From assembly GCF_900113665.1 (NCBI RefSeq), contig NZ_FOQD01000008.1:1-64000 (forward strand): a stretch of DNA of 64,000 bases, given 5' to 3'. Below the pieces are notes generated by a model. It did not search any database. It was not told where the DNA came from and saw nothing but the letters and a program-made list of their open reading frames with translations. Shown in pieces: positions 19,363-26,612 of the stretch. The translations under genes were made by a program, and so were the position numbers. This DNA comes from Planctomicrobium piriforme. Its GTDB lineage: Bacteria > Planctomycetota > Planctomycetia > Planctomycetales > Planctomycetaceae. Within the stretch, counting starts at the first letter, position 1. Every line of letters begins with the position of its first letter.

Positions 19363-19774
19363 CGGCGTCCCTTCATATCGAGTTTTTTCTCGATGGTATC
19401 GCCTGCGGACCACATCTTCACCGTCGCCTAAACGGGGCACAACATCGCGCTGCCGAACCGCAACCGCGTTGCCTTCCGGCATCATTGCTTGCAACCCCTT
19501 GAGCCATCATGAATTCAGGGGCGAACCACCCATTCAATGCCCTCGCGGCTCGCGATTCATGATGCCGGACGGCAACGTCACGAAAAGCAGAAATGAACAG
19601 TGTTCAACTCGTGTTCAAGATTCTTGACGTTTTCCTAACTCGCTGAATACGTAAGGCTTACACCTTTTTTGCAGCCTGTGGTTAAGCGGGTTTTGCCTTG
19701 TCTTTACACGGGCCGGCACACCCCCTGCTTAAGAGATTAAACATCAAGAGTCACCCCAACCAAGGAAACGAAAC
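19363..19774. other. Intergenic region upstream of the pilin-like genes
   Basis: No coding frame is supported across these 412 bases. The right half carries the sigma54-like promoter described separately and the ribosome site AAGGAAACGAAAC directly before the first pilin-like ATG. Confidence 0.6.
19713..19730 (+). promoter_or_regulatory. Candidate sigma54 (-24/-12) promoter of the pilin-like genes
   Basis: CCGGCACACCCCCTGCTT has GG at 19715-19716 and GC at 19727-19728 with exactly ten bases between, the invariant sigma54 spacing, and matches GGCAC-N5-TGC well. It lies about 45 bases before the ATG at 19775. Pilin genes in several bacteria are sigma54-dependent. Confidence 0.45.
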
Positions 19775-20053
19775 ATGAACGCTTGCCTGACCAACCTGAT
19801 CAACGACGAAGCCGGTTTTATTGTCTCTGCTGAACTGGTCCTGATCTCGACCATCGCCGTCCTGGGCATGATCGTCGGACTCAGCGAAGTAGCCCTGAAC
19901 GTCAACAACGAACTCGAAGACGTCGGTTCGGCCTTCGCCAATATCAAGCAGAGCTACAAGATCGACTGCTCCAGCAGCCACAAAGCCCAGATGTTCGGCA
20001 GCAGCAACTGGGATCAGGCTGACTTCTGCGACGGCCAGTTCGACGTCAACTGA
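19775..20053 (+). CDS. Small pilin-like membrane protein, copy 1
   Basis: 92 aa. A short basic-free leader ending INDEAG is followed by a 25-residue hydrophobic helix (FIVSAELVLISTIAVLGMIVGL) and a helical region, the architecture of Flp/type IV-like pilins. The conserved Glu sits at +6 after the Gly, one residue later than the canonical +5, so processing by prepilin peptidase is plausible but not certain. Cysteines at residue 4 and in the C-terminal domain are kept in both copies. A strong ribosome site (AAGGAA) precedes it. Copy 2 follows 112 bases later. Probable structural subunit of a surface filament; identity not proven. Confidence 0.65.
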   Translation: MNACLTNLINDEAGFIVSAELVLISTIAVLGMIVGLSEVALNVNNELEDVGSAFANIKQSYKIDCSSSHKAQMFGSSNWDQADFCDGQFDVN

Positions 20054-20165
20054 AAAATAGCGGTCAGCACTCAGCTGTCAGCTTTCAGCCAACAAAATAA
20101 ACGCTCTCTCGCTCTCACTGATTTTTCTCTGACATCATCAAAATTAAAATATCGGATCGATTGCC

Positions 20166-20444
20166 ATGAACGCCTGCCTGACCTCCCTGATCAACGATGA
20201 AGCTGGTTTTATTGTCTCTGCTGAACTGGTCCTGATCTCGACCATCGCCGTCCTGGGCATGATCGTCGGACTCAGCGAAGTCGCCCTGAACGTCAATAAC
20301 GAACTCGAAGACGTGGGCTCCGCCTTCGCCAATGTGAAGCAGAGCTACAAGATCAGTTGCTCGGAAGGCCACAAGGCCCAAATCTTCGGCAGCAGCAACT
20401 GGGATCAGGCCGACTTCTGCGACGGCCAGTTTGACGTGAACTGA
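20166..20444 (+). CDS. Small pilin-like membrane protein, copy 2
   Basis: 92 aa and 86 of 92 residues identical to copy 1. The six differences are N7S, one Ile/Val exchange near residue 57, and four between residues 64 and 73 (Asp/Ser, Ser/Glu, Ser/Gly, Met/Ile). The hydrophobic helix and the C-terminal SSNWDQADFCDGQFDVN are unchanged. There is no promoter like that of copy 1; the leader is AT-rich and the ribosome site weak (GGAT). Copy 2 is followed by a strong terminator, so both copies probably share one transcript. A recent tandem duplication is the simplest reading. Confidence 0.65.
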   Translation: MNACLTSLINDEAGFIVSAELVLISTIAVLGMIVGLSEVALNVNNELEDVGSAFANVKQSYKISCSEGHKAQIFGSSNWDQADFCDGQFDVN

Positions 20445-20550
20445 AATAGCGGTCAGCTCTCAGCCGGAATCAAACAGCTCTCTCTCTCAGACAATCGACC
20501 CCTTGACCGAAACATGCTTTGGCAAGCATCACGGGGGTGACTGACTTGCC

Positions 20551-20594
20551 CAGGAGCTCTGGTCGTTCGCGACCAGGGCTCCTGATTTTATTTC
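20551..20594 (+). terminator. Rho-independent terminator after the pilin-like genes
   Basis: CAGGAGCTCTGGTCG (20551-20565) pairs with CGACCAGGGCTCCTG (20570-20584) around a TTCG tetraloop, with one G-T pair, followed by ATTTTATTT. A textbook terminator for the upstream pair. Confidence 0.85.
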
Positions 20595-20605
20595 ACTGCC
20601 CATCA

Positions 20606-20646
20606 ATGCGAAAAAGCCGCTCGAAAGTTCGAGCGGCTTTTCGCAT
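20606..20646. terminator. Bidirectional terminator facing the regulator gene
   Basis: AAAAGCCGCTCGAA (20612-20625) pairs with TTCGAGCGGCTTTT (20628-20641), with A-run and T-run on the outer sides and an extended ATGCG/CGCAT stem. It can end the minus-strand regulator message and back up the pilin terminator. Confidence 0.85.
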
Positions 20647-20678
20647 TTCAGGTGCGTGGTTTAACTCCGTAAGGAGCT

Positions 20679-22046
20679 CTATGCCGCGCGTTCTTCTCGG
20701 CGGTTTGAACCTGGGCCGCCGCGCGGCGGATAGCCGTATTCGCGGAGCTTGCCGGACAGGGTCCGAATCCCGATTCGCAGGGCCTTGGCGGTCAGTTCGC
20801 GATTTCCGCCGAACCGGTTGAACGTCGCTTCGATCAGCTTGCGTTCCATTTCCCGCAGCGTCAGGCCGGGGAGTTCCGTCGATTCGTCGTTCTGTTCGAG
20901 CCAGGGTTCGATTTCGGTACCGTCAATCACCGGAGCGTTCGTCAGCGAACAGCAACGGGCGATCACGTTTTCCAGTTCACGGGCGTTGCCGGGCCAGCCG
21001 TAGGTCAGCAAGCGAGCCAGGGCTTCGTCGGAAAGCTGACGAATCGGCTGTCCTTCGCGGACCGAACACTGCTGCAGGAAGTGCTCAGCCAGAACCGGCA
21101 GGTCTTCCATCCGCTGACGCAGCGGCTTGATGGTGATCGTCTGGCGTTCCAGCACCCGCAACAGTTGTGAGGAGAACTTGTCCTGCATGCACAGCTCACG
21201 GAGGTTCGCCGATGTGGTGGCAATGATCCGGGCTTGCAGCGGGATGAAGCTTCCGGCGTGCGGAAACGCATTGTTCAGGATGATCTCAGCGAGCTGATGC
21301 TGCTGAGTAATCGTCAGGGCTTCGATTTCTTCAAAGACCAGCGTGCCGGCCGCGGCGGCGCCGAATCGGCCTTCGCTGGTGGCGTCGCCGAGCAGTTCGC
21401 GTTCGATCACGGAACTGGTCAGCAGGCTGCAGCGAATCGTCAGGAGAGGCTGGCCTGGGCCGCTTCTGGTCAGGTGAATCGCACGAGCGACTTCGCTCTT
21501 GCCGGAACCCGGTTCGCCGCACACCAGCACCGGCTGTTCGTGATCGGCGGCGGCATGAATCTGCGATCGCAGTTCGCGAGTCCCTTCGCTGATGCCGACC
21601 AGGCCGTCAAACATCCGGCCTTCCAGCTTCTGCCGGAGCTGAATGTTCTCGGTGATCAACTGAGCGCGGGCGACGCACGAAAACAGAGCCCGGCCGATGC
21701 GTTCGGGAGTCAGCGGCGGATCGAGCACGTCGCACGAAGCGCTGCGGGGAGGCGTGATCCGCTGTCCGATCGACGGCAGCAGAATGAACTGCGTCGGCTT
21801 CTCGGCGCGGCGGACCTCCGCGTCCAGAACTTCGATGTCGGCAGTCGATTCAGGCTCGTCGATCACGGCCGCGGCGATGATGTCGCTGAGCAGCAGAACC
21901 CGCAATTCCTGCAGCGAGCCGACTGACACGCAGTCGTAACCCGCACGGCGAATTGCCAGTTCCAGATGCTGTCGTGACGCTTCGCTTTTGGCACAAGCGA
22001 CGACCTTCCCGTGAGGTCGAATTGTGGCGGGGGGTGTTGAGGACAT
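20679..22046 (-). CDS. Enhancer-binding-protein-like regulator lacking the GAFTGA loop
   Basis: 455 aa. The start at ATG 22046 has AGGAA five bases upstream. Residues 14-130 are a degenerate receiver: the acid pair and the Lys are missing, though an Asp remains in AAAVIDEP. An AAA+ domain follows, with Walker A GEPGSGKS (177-184), Walker-B-like GTLVFEEI (234-241), sensor-like RIIATTSANLREL and WPGNARELEN (351-360). The loop between ELLG and the Walker-B region is only about 13 residues, so the GAFTGA motif that contacts sigma54 is absent. A Fis-type helix-turn-helix occupies 405-437. It may bind DNA and act through sigma70, as HupR- and TyrR-like relatives do, or repress. It faces the pilin-like genes. 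Confidence 0.8.
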   Translation of the reverse strand: MSSTPPATIRPHGKVVACAKSEASRQHLELAIRRAGYDCVSVGSLQELRVLLLSDIIAAAVIDEPESTADIEVLDAEVRRAEKPTQFILLPSIGQRITPPRSASCDVLDPPLTPERIGRALFSCVARAQLITENIQLRQKLEGRMFDGLVGISEGTRELRSQIHAAADHEQPVLVCGEPGSGKSEVARAIHLTRSGPGQPLLTIRCSLLTSSVIERELLGDATSEGRFGAAAAGTLVFEEIEALTITQQHQLAEIILNNAFPHAGSFIPLQARIIATTSANLRELCMQDKFSSQLLRVLERQTITIKPLRQRMEDLPVLAEHFLQQCSVREGQPIRQLSDEALARLLTYGWPGNARELENVIARCCSLTNAPVIDGTEIEPWLEQNDESTELPGLTLREMERKLIEATFNRFGGNRELTAKALRIGIRTLSGKLREYGYPPRGGPGSNRREERAA

Positions 22047-22445
22047 GGGCTTCCTGCCGAAGGCCCAGACAAGACAGAATCCGATCCCGGCGACCTGAGA
22101 GAGGGGTCGCCCACGGACACCGTTGCCTGAGCAAGTGGTGAGTGAGACGAGGAAATGATGTGAGGGAAATGTGTGAGAGGTGAGTGGGCGGGTTGATATC
22201 TCCGGCGGCGGCGGAGTGTCAACATGCCTTAGTATGATTTTCAAGAATCTGCTGACCACCTTGGTAAAAGATTCAAGAATCCTCGCTCGATCACAACTTG
22301 CAGCCTTGGCACAGTCCGTATCAAAAGCTGTGCCCAATGAGACTGTCTCGTCATTCAGAACAGTGCGGTCCGACGTCAATCAACAAAAAAAGCCCGGCCA
22401 TTTCTGGCCGGGCTTCGATGTTTCATGATGTCAGTTGCCGCAGGA
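22047..22445. other. Intergenic region between the regulator and the lipoprotein gene
   Basis: No gene is supported. It contains the leader of the regulator gene and, at its right end, the terminator of the lipoprotein gene. The open frame of the regulator extends to 22379 without a plausible start. Confidence 0.5.
22385..22420 (-). terminator. Terminator of the lipoprotein gene
   Basis: AGCCCGGCCA (22391-22400) pairs perfectly with TGGCCGGGCT (22405-22414) around TTTC. Read on the minus strand the stem is followed by TTTTTTGTTG, the normal form of a rho-independent terminator, 30 bases after the stop at 22446. Confidence 0.85.
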
Positions 22446-23036
22446 CTACAGAGCGTGGTCCGGGCCGGCGACTCGAATCAGATGGTCGTGGTCGATGTAG
22501 ACCACTTCCTGCACCTGATCGACGTGCGTGAAGGGGACCGGCCAGCTCGACCGGATCGTCTTCTCGAAGTAGATCGTGCACTTGTAGTGACAGTGGTGCA
22601 GCCGGGCGGGGCCCACCTGCGGGAAGAACCGGGGTTCGTCCACGCGGTCGACGATCTTCTCAACAACGATTCGCACGTTGTTGCGGAAGGTTTCCGCCAG
22701 GAACGGCACGCCGCCGGCGACGTCGTCAGGCAGTGCCCGCATGACTTCGTCCGGTTGCGGCGGATCGAGGCAGAACAGGGGAGCATTTTCCCCTTCGACC
22801 GGATCGAGAATGGGAACGCGTTTGTAGCGTTCTTCTTCCCAGTATGTGTCTTCAATCTGCTGACTGAAGAACGGCGTCACCGGGATCGGCAGGGTCGTTC
22901 CGAAGAACCAGCCTCCGATAATGGCGTCTTTGAGCAGATAGAAATAAGTGCCGTAACAACCGCTGCTGGGCACAACTGCCAGCAGAAGTGCGCCCACGAG
23001 GGCCCAGCGCTTGATACGACGCGTCCAGGTTGTCAT
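22446..23036 (-). CDS. Lipoprotein of unknown function
   Basis: 196 aa. ATG 23036 has GGAGG seven bases upstream and begins a lipoprotein signal: RRIKRWALVGALLLAVVP then the lipobox SSGC. After the Cys a second hydrophobic stretch (FYLLKDAIIGGWFFG) is followed by a mixed domain with TFRNNVRIVVEKIVDRVDEP and the ending HVDQVQEVVYIDHDHLIRV. It contains His- and Cys-rich bits (LHHCHYKC) that could bind metal, which is inference. No family recognised. Monocistronic with its own terminator. Confidence 0.7.
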   Translation of the reverse strand: MTTWTRRIKRWALVGALLLAVVPSSGCYGTYFYLLKDAIIGGWFFGTTLPIPVTPFFSQQIEDTYWEEERYKRVPILDPVEGENAPLFCLDPPQPDEVMRALPDDVAGGVPFLAETFRNNVRIVVEKIVDRVDEPRFFPQVGPARLHHCHYKCTIYFEKTIRSSWPVPFTHVDQVQEVVYIDHDHLIRVAGPDHAL

Positions 23037-23410
23037 CCGATCGCCTCCAGGTGCTGCGATGACGTCTGCCGGAGTGAGGGCGGCACAGAGTCCTTCTGCG
23101 ACGCAATGAAAAACATCCACTCCGACACCTTCAGTTATCGATCAGGTGGCGACCGTAACTTTGTCAAAATATTCCGGATTTGCCGGATTCAACGCCGAAG
23201 CCCGGCGACCTTCTGGCAGTTCGGGTGGTTTGCGGGAATTGAGTTCACTTTGCCGCGCTGATCGTCGATGCCTGAGGTGACTCGCCAGGCTTCCGCCGCG
23301 CGGCTTGAGCGAGAATTGCCGGTGGCTGCTTCACTGTCCTCACGCCCGTTTCTGGCGTCGGGGCGAAGCCGGCAAGGATTCCCCACTGAGCGCGGATCGA
23401 GTTCCCTCGA
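23037..23410. other. Divergent promoter region, lipoprotein / glycosyltransferase
   Basis: 374 bases between two divergently read genes with no supported reading frame. An AT-rich stretch (TTTGTCAAAATATTCC, around 23160) is the likeliest place for a promoter; no convincing paired -35/-10 boxes or repeats were seen. Confidence 0.4.
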
Positions 23411-24469
23411 ATGCGTATCGTCTACGGCTGTAATTCCCAGGGACAGGGGCATCTTTCCAAGGCGGCGGTCCTCGTTCCCCTGCTCGAAGCACGGGGCCAC
23501 GATGTGCGCGTCATCAGTTCAGGCCACCAGCCCCCGTCGATTTATCACTTCCGCTGGCATCGGCACCTGCCAGGCCTCCCGTATGTGCTGATCGGCGGGA
23601 AGACCGACTACCGCAAAACCGCGGAAGGCTGGTTTCGTACCCTCCCTCGAACCTGGCGGGCCCTGCAGGAACTGCAGCGGATGGTGCGGGAGTTTCAGCC
23701 GGAACTGATCATTTCCGACTTCGAGCCCCTCACCGGCAGCCCGTTCCTCTCCCCCGGCTGTGAAGTGGTCTCGATGTGCCGGCAGGTGGCCCTCCTCGAC
23801 CCGGATGTCCCGCTGCCGGAGTGCGAAAACTTTCAGCGGCAGATCGCGGGCACCATGATCCGCATCTATACGATGGGGGCGACGCGGCTGTTCGGCTTCC
23901 ACTATTCGCCGGCATCGTACCGTTGCCTGCCGCCGGTCGTGCGGGAAGACCTGCTGACGACCCCCGTGACGGCAGGCAAACACCTGTTCATCTACAACTA
24001 CCATCACACCGGCTCCGGCAACCTGCAGCGGATGCTGGACTGGTCGCAGAAGCGTGGCGTGCCGATTCGGGCCTACGGCTTCCCCGGCGAGATCGCCCGC
24101 GGACAGCATGGCAACGTGCTGATGCAGCCCAGCGACCGCCATCAAATGCTGCTCGATATGGCGAGCTGCCGGGCGGCAATTGTCACCAGCGGCGTGATGA
24201 CCCCGCTGGAAGCGTTTCTGCTGCGAAAGCCGGTAATCACCGTCCCGCTGGAAGATCAGTGGGAGCAGTACACCAACGCCTGGCAGATGGAACAGGCGGG
24301 CATGGCGAAGATGTCGCGGACCTGGGACTACGACGCCGCTCTCGAACTCCCCCCGCCGACGACCGACCATCCGTACTGGAACTGGCTCACGACATCGCCC
24401 CAGCGGATTCTCGATACGATTCTGCAGGAATCGACGAGCCGCCAGACGGCGTTGAGGCGGGCCGCGTAG
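23411..24469 (+). CDS. Glycosyltransferase, MJ1255/MurG-like fold
   Basis: 352 aa, GT-B type. The N-terminus MRIVYGCNSQGQGHLSKA carries the glycine-rich loop (GQGH) of the MJ1255/VC2487 group. The N-terminal domain ends with PELIISDFEPLTG. The C-terminal domain holds the nucleotide-sugar region: HTGSGNLQRMLDW, GNVLMQPSDRHQMLLDMASC then TSGVMTPLEAFLLRKPVITVPLEDQWEQ, the TSGG/E-type donor site. It lacks a signal or membrane helix. Substrate unknown; such enzymes transfer hexoses to lipids or surface polymers. It lies alone, followed by an inverted repeat. Confidence 0.75.
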   Translation: MRIVYGCNSQGQGHLSKAAVLVPLLEARGHDVRVISSGHQPPSIYHFRWHRHLPGLPYVLIGGKTDYRKTAEGWFRTLPRTWRALQELQRMVREFQPELIISDFEPLTGSPFLSPGCEVVSMCRQVALLDPDVPLPECENFQRQIAGTMIRIYTMGATRLFGFHYSPASYRCLPPVVREDLLTTPVTAGKHLFIYNYHHTGSGNLQRMLDWSQKRGVPIRAYGFPGEIARGQHGNVLMQPSDRHQMLLDMASCRAAIVTSGVMTPLEAFLLRKPVITVPLEDQWEQYTNAWQMEQAGMAKMSRTWDYDAALELPPPTTDHPYWNWLTTSPQRILDTILQESTSRQTALRRAA

Positions 24470-24474
24470 CGGCG

Positions 24475-24552
24475 GTCGAAGGTTGATGGTTTAAGGTTGA
24501 GAAAAGGCGAGTTCTGAACCTTCAACCTTAAACGCCTCAACCTTCAACCCTC
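24475..24552. repeat. Inverted intergenic repeat, GGTTGAAGG family
   Basis: GGTCGAAGGTTGATGGTTTAAGGTTGAG in the left half is answered by ACCTTCAACCTTAAACGCCTCAACCTTCAACC in the right half, so the transcript folds into a long imperfect hairpin. It lies between the convergent glycosyltransferase and FHA genes. Confidence 0.7.
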
Positions 24553-24570
24553 GCTCAATTTGAGCGAGGG
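24548..24570. terminator. Perfect hairpin spanning the stop of the FHA gene
   Basis: CCCTCGCTCAA (24548-24558) pairs with TTGAGCGAGGG (24560-24570) with a one-base centre. The FHA stop codon (24555-24557) lies inside it. No T-run follows, so termination is a guess; the stem may instead protect the 3' end. Confidence 0.5.
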
Positions 24571-24977
24571 CGGGGATTCCGCATCGCGTTGCCGTGTTCG
24601 GCGAACTCGAATTCGGCATTGCCGTCGCCGGCGACGCGGGGGAAGGTCGACATCTGCTCGGTCCGCTCGGGAGCGACGGCCGGGGCCATGCTCGGTCCCA
24701 GATGCACGCGAAATTTCAGGTTCGCGAAGCAGAGTTCATCGCCCGGCAGCAGCGCGCCACGGGTGACCCGTTGACCGTTGACCTTCGTGCCGTTTGTGCT
24801 GCCGAGGTCCCGAAAGAAGAGCAGGCCGTCGGTTTTTGCAATCGCACAATGCAGCTTGGAGACGCTGGTACTCTGCAAAATGACATCGCAGATACCGCGT
24901 TTACGCCCGACAAGCGTCACATCGCGAGTGATCTGTATTGGACTCGAGCCATCGACGGGAATGAGCTGCGCGATCAT
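24555..24977 (-). CDS. FHA domain protein
   Basis: 140 aa. A forkhead-associated domain fills residues 15-95 with all core signatures: VGRKRGICDVIL, STSVSKLHCAI and DLGSTNGTKVNGQRV. FHA domains bind phosphothreonine peptides and so read out Ser/Thr kinase signalling, which is widespread in Planctomycetes. The tail (after ~100) is acidic and unstructured. No kinase gene is next to it. The ATG at 24977 has no clear ribosome site. Confidence 0.85.
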   Translation of the reverse strand: MIAQLIPVDGSSPIQITRDVTLVGRKRGICDVILQSTSVSKLHCAIAKTDGLLFFRDLGSTNGTKVNGQRVTRGALLPGDELCFANLKFRVHLGPSMAPAVAPERTEQMSTFPRVAGDGNAEFEFAEHGNAMRNPRPRSN

Positions 24978-25190
24978 CGGCGAATGGGTGGTCAGGACAA
25001 ATTAGATCCGGCCGCAGCCAGCGAAAACGAAACAGCATTTAGATTGCTGGTGACGCCCGATTGAGCCGCACACAGCACTGAAGGGTTACATTCCATTCTC
25101 CCGGCCGGGGGAACGCTGTCAAGGGCCGGCTTTCTTGAACTCGTTCCCGCGTCACAATTAACGGCGAAAGGAACGGACTTGCGGTGAATG

Positions 25191-26513
25191 TCAGACGGAT
25201 GGCGTTGTTTCGGGAAGCTGGGGAGCGTCTGAAAGATCCTCGGACTGCGGACGGTAAAATAGCAGCACTGGCGAGAGGAAAACAGCGCCGATGGCGAACA
25301 GCGTCGCCGGAGGAAAATTCCAGGCGGCGTTGATCGGGCTGGCGATCGAGTACAGCATCCCGGAAAAATAGATGCCGATCCAGTTGGCGAGACTCATGGC
25401 TCCGATGACGCGGCCCTTGTGTTCAGCCGGGGCCTTTGCCTGAATCAGTACCTGCAGTGGAACGCTGTACAGTCCGGCACAGATCCCCAGGCCAACCAGC
25501 ACGACCGCCGTGCCCGCCACTCCCAGCATGTTGGTATTCGGGGCCGCGCCGGGAATCGTAATCAGCAGCAGTCCCAGGAACATTCCCCAGCCCCCCACTC
25601 TGACAAGCCGGGCATTGAATCGCTGGTGCGAGAGCAACATGCCGATCACACAGCCGACGGCGATGCCGATGCCGGTCCCTGCCGCCAGGTAGCTCGTGAA
25701 AGACTCGCTGAGACCGAACTGTTTTCGGCCCAGGTCGGTAATTGCCAATGGGTAAACCAGTCCGCCCGTCGCCCAGAATGCGCTCGTGGCGAAGAGCGCT
25801 GACAGCAGCGGCTTGTTCGCCCATAACACCTTGCGAGTCTCGCGATTCACAATGAGGTCGGAACGGTCGAAAGCCATGCCGGGCCGTGCGGCCGGCATGC
25901 GACGGATCAGCATGGAGGAGAAGAACCCCAGTACTGCGATGACGATGCAGACCAGCGACACCAGCCAGAGCTTGTCGTTCCAGTTTTCCTTGGCAATGCC
26001 AGCGGCGGCAAGCCCCAGGATAATCGCCACAAATAGCGACATCTGGAACAAACCATTCACCTTGGGGAGATCCCGCTTCGAGAACAGTTCCGGCAGCAGG
26101 CCGTATTTGGCGGGGGCGTACAACGTACTGTGCACCCCGATGAGGAACAGCACACCGAACATCAGCACGATGTTTGGTTTTTCAGACAGGAATGCCAGCA
26201 TCCCGAGAAACATGATCGCCACTTCCGCGATCTTCGAAATCACGACAATCGTGCGCTTGCTGTACTTGTCGGAGAGATACCCGCAAAACCCGGAGAGCAG
26301 AATGAAGGGGATCGTGAAGAAAATCGTGGCGATGCCCCCCAGCCCTTTCGTCCCGCCGGCCAATGCAATATCCACGCAGACGAGCACGACGACCTGCTTG
26401 TAGAGGTTGTCGTTGAAGACGGCGAGAAACTGGGTGATCGTCATCCCCCAGAACGATCGATCCCGAAAGATCGAAGGATGGCTGGTTTCGTTTGCCGGGG
26501 TACTCGATTCCAT
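25191..26513 (-). CDS. MFS transporter, LplT-like
   Basis: 440 aa with about twelve membrane helices. The first helices read FWGMTITQFLAVFNDNLYKQVVVLV, the FNDN motif typical of lysophospholipid transporters (LplT) and related MFS carriers; an MFS loop motif GYLSDKYSKR follows helix 2. LplT flips lysophospholipids inward for reacylation; whether this protein does so is inference, and no acyltransferase gene is adjacent. ATG 26513 is preferred. The open frame continues to a TTG at 26606, but that part is made of the GGTTGAAGG repeat and is rejected as a start. Confidence 0.75.
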   Translation of the reverse strand: MESSTPANETSHPSIFRDRSFWGMTITQFLAVFNDNLYKQVVVLVCVDIALAGGTKGLGGIATIFFTIPFILLSGFCGYLSDKYSKRTIVVISKIAEVAIMFLGMLAFLSEKPNIVLMFGVLFLIGVHSTLYAPAKYGLLPELFSKRDLPKVNGLFQMSLFVAIILGLAAAGIAKENWNDKLWLVSLVCIVIAVLGFFSSMLIRRMPAARPGMAFDRSDLIVNRETRKVLWANKPLLSALFATSAFWATGGLVYPLAITDLGRKQFGLSESFTSYLAAGTGIGIAVGCVIGMLLSHQRFNARLVRVGGWGMFLGLLLITIPGAAPNTNMLGVAGTAVVLVGLGICAGLYSVPLQVLIQAKAPAEHKGRVIGAMSLANWIGIYFSGMLYSIASPINAAWNFPPATLFAIGAVFLSPVLLFYRPQSEDLSDAPQLPETTPSV

Positions 26514-26548
26514 AAGTAGTACTTTCGCCTGATTCCGTTCAGCAGAAA

Positions 26549-26605
26549 CACTCGCTGTCGCTTCGTGCTCTGAATTCTTCTTCAACCTTAAACCTTCGAC
26601 CTTCA
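26549..26605. repeat. Two repeat types fused: ACACTCGCTGACGCTTCG and GGTTGAAGG
   Basis: ACACTCGCTGTCGCTTCGTGCTCTGA (26549-26574) matches, on the opposite strand, copies at 50732-50767 and 51165-51200. It is followed by CCTTAAACCTTCGACCTTCAACC, the GGTTGAAGG family. It fills the gap between the topoisomerase and MFS genes. Confidence 0.55.
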
Positions 26606-26612
26606 ACCACTT

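Noticed and set aside
20679..22046. Assigning the regulator as the sigma54 activator of the pilin-like promoter
   Set aside because: The GAFTGA loop needed for sigma54 activation is missing, so proximity alone is not enough.
26514..26606. Extended start of the MFS transporter at TTG 26606
   Set aside because: The added 31 residues come from the GGTTGAAGG repeat and have no match to the transporter N-terminus.
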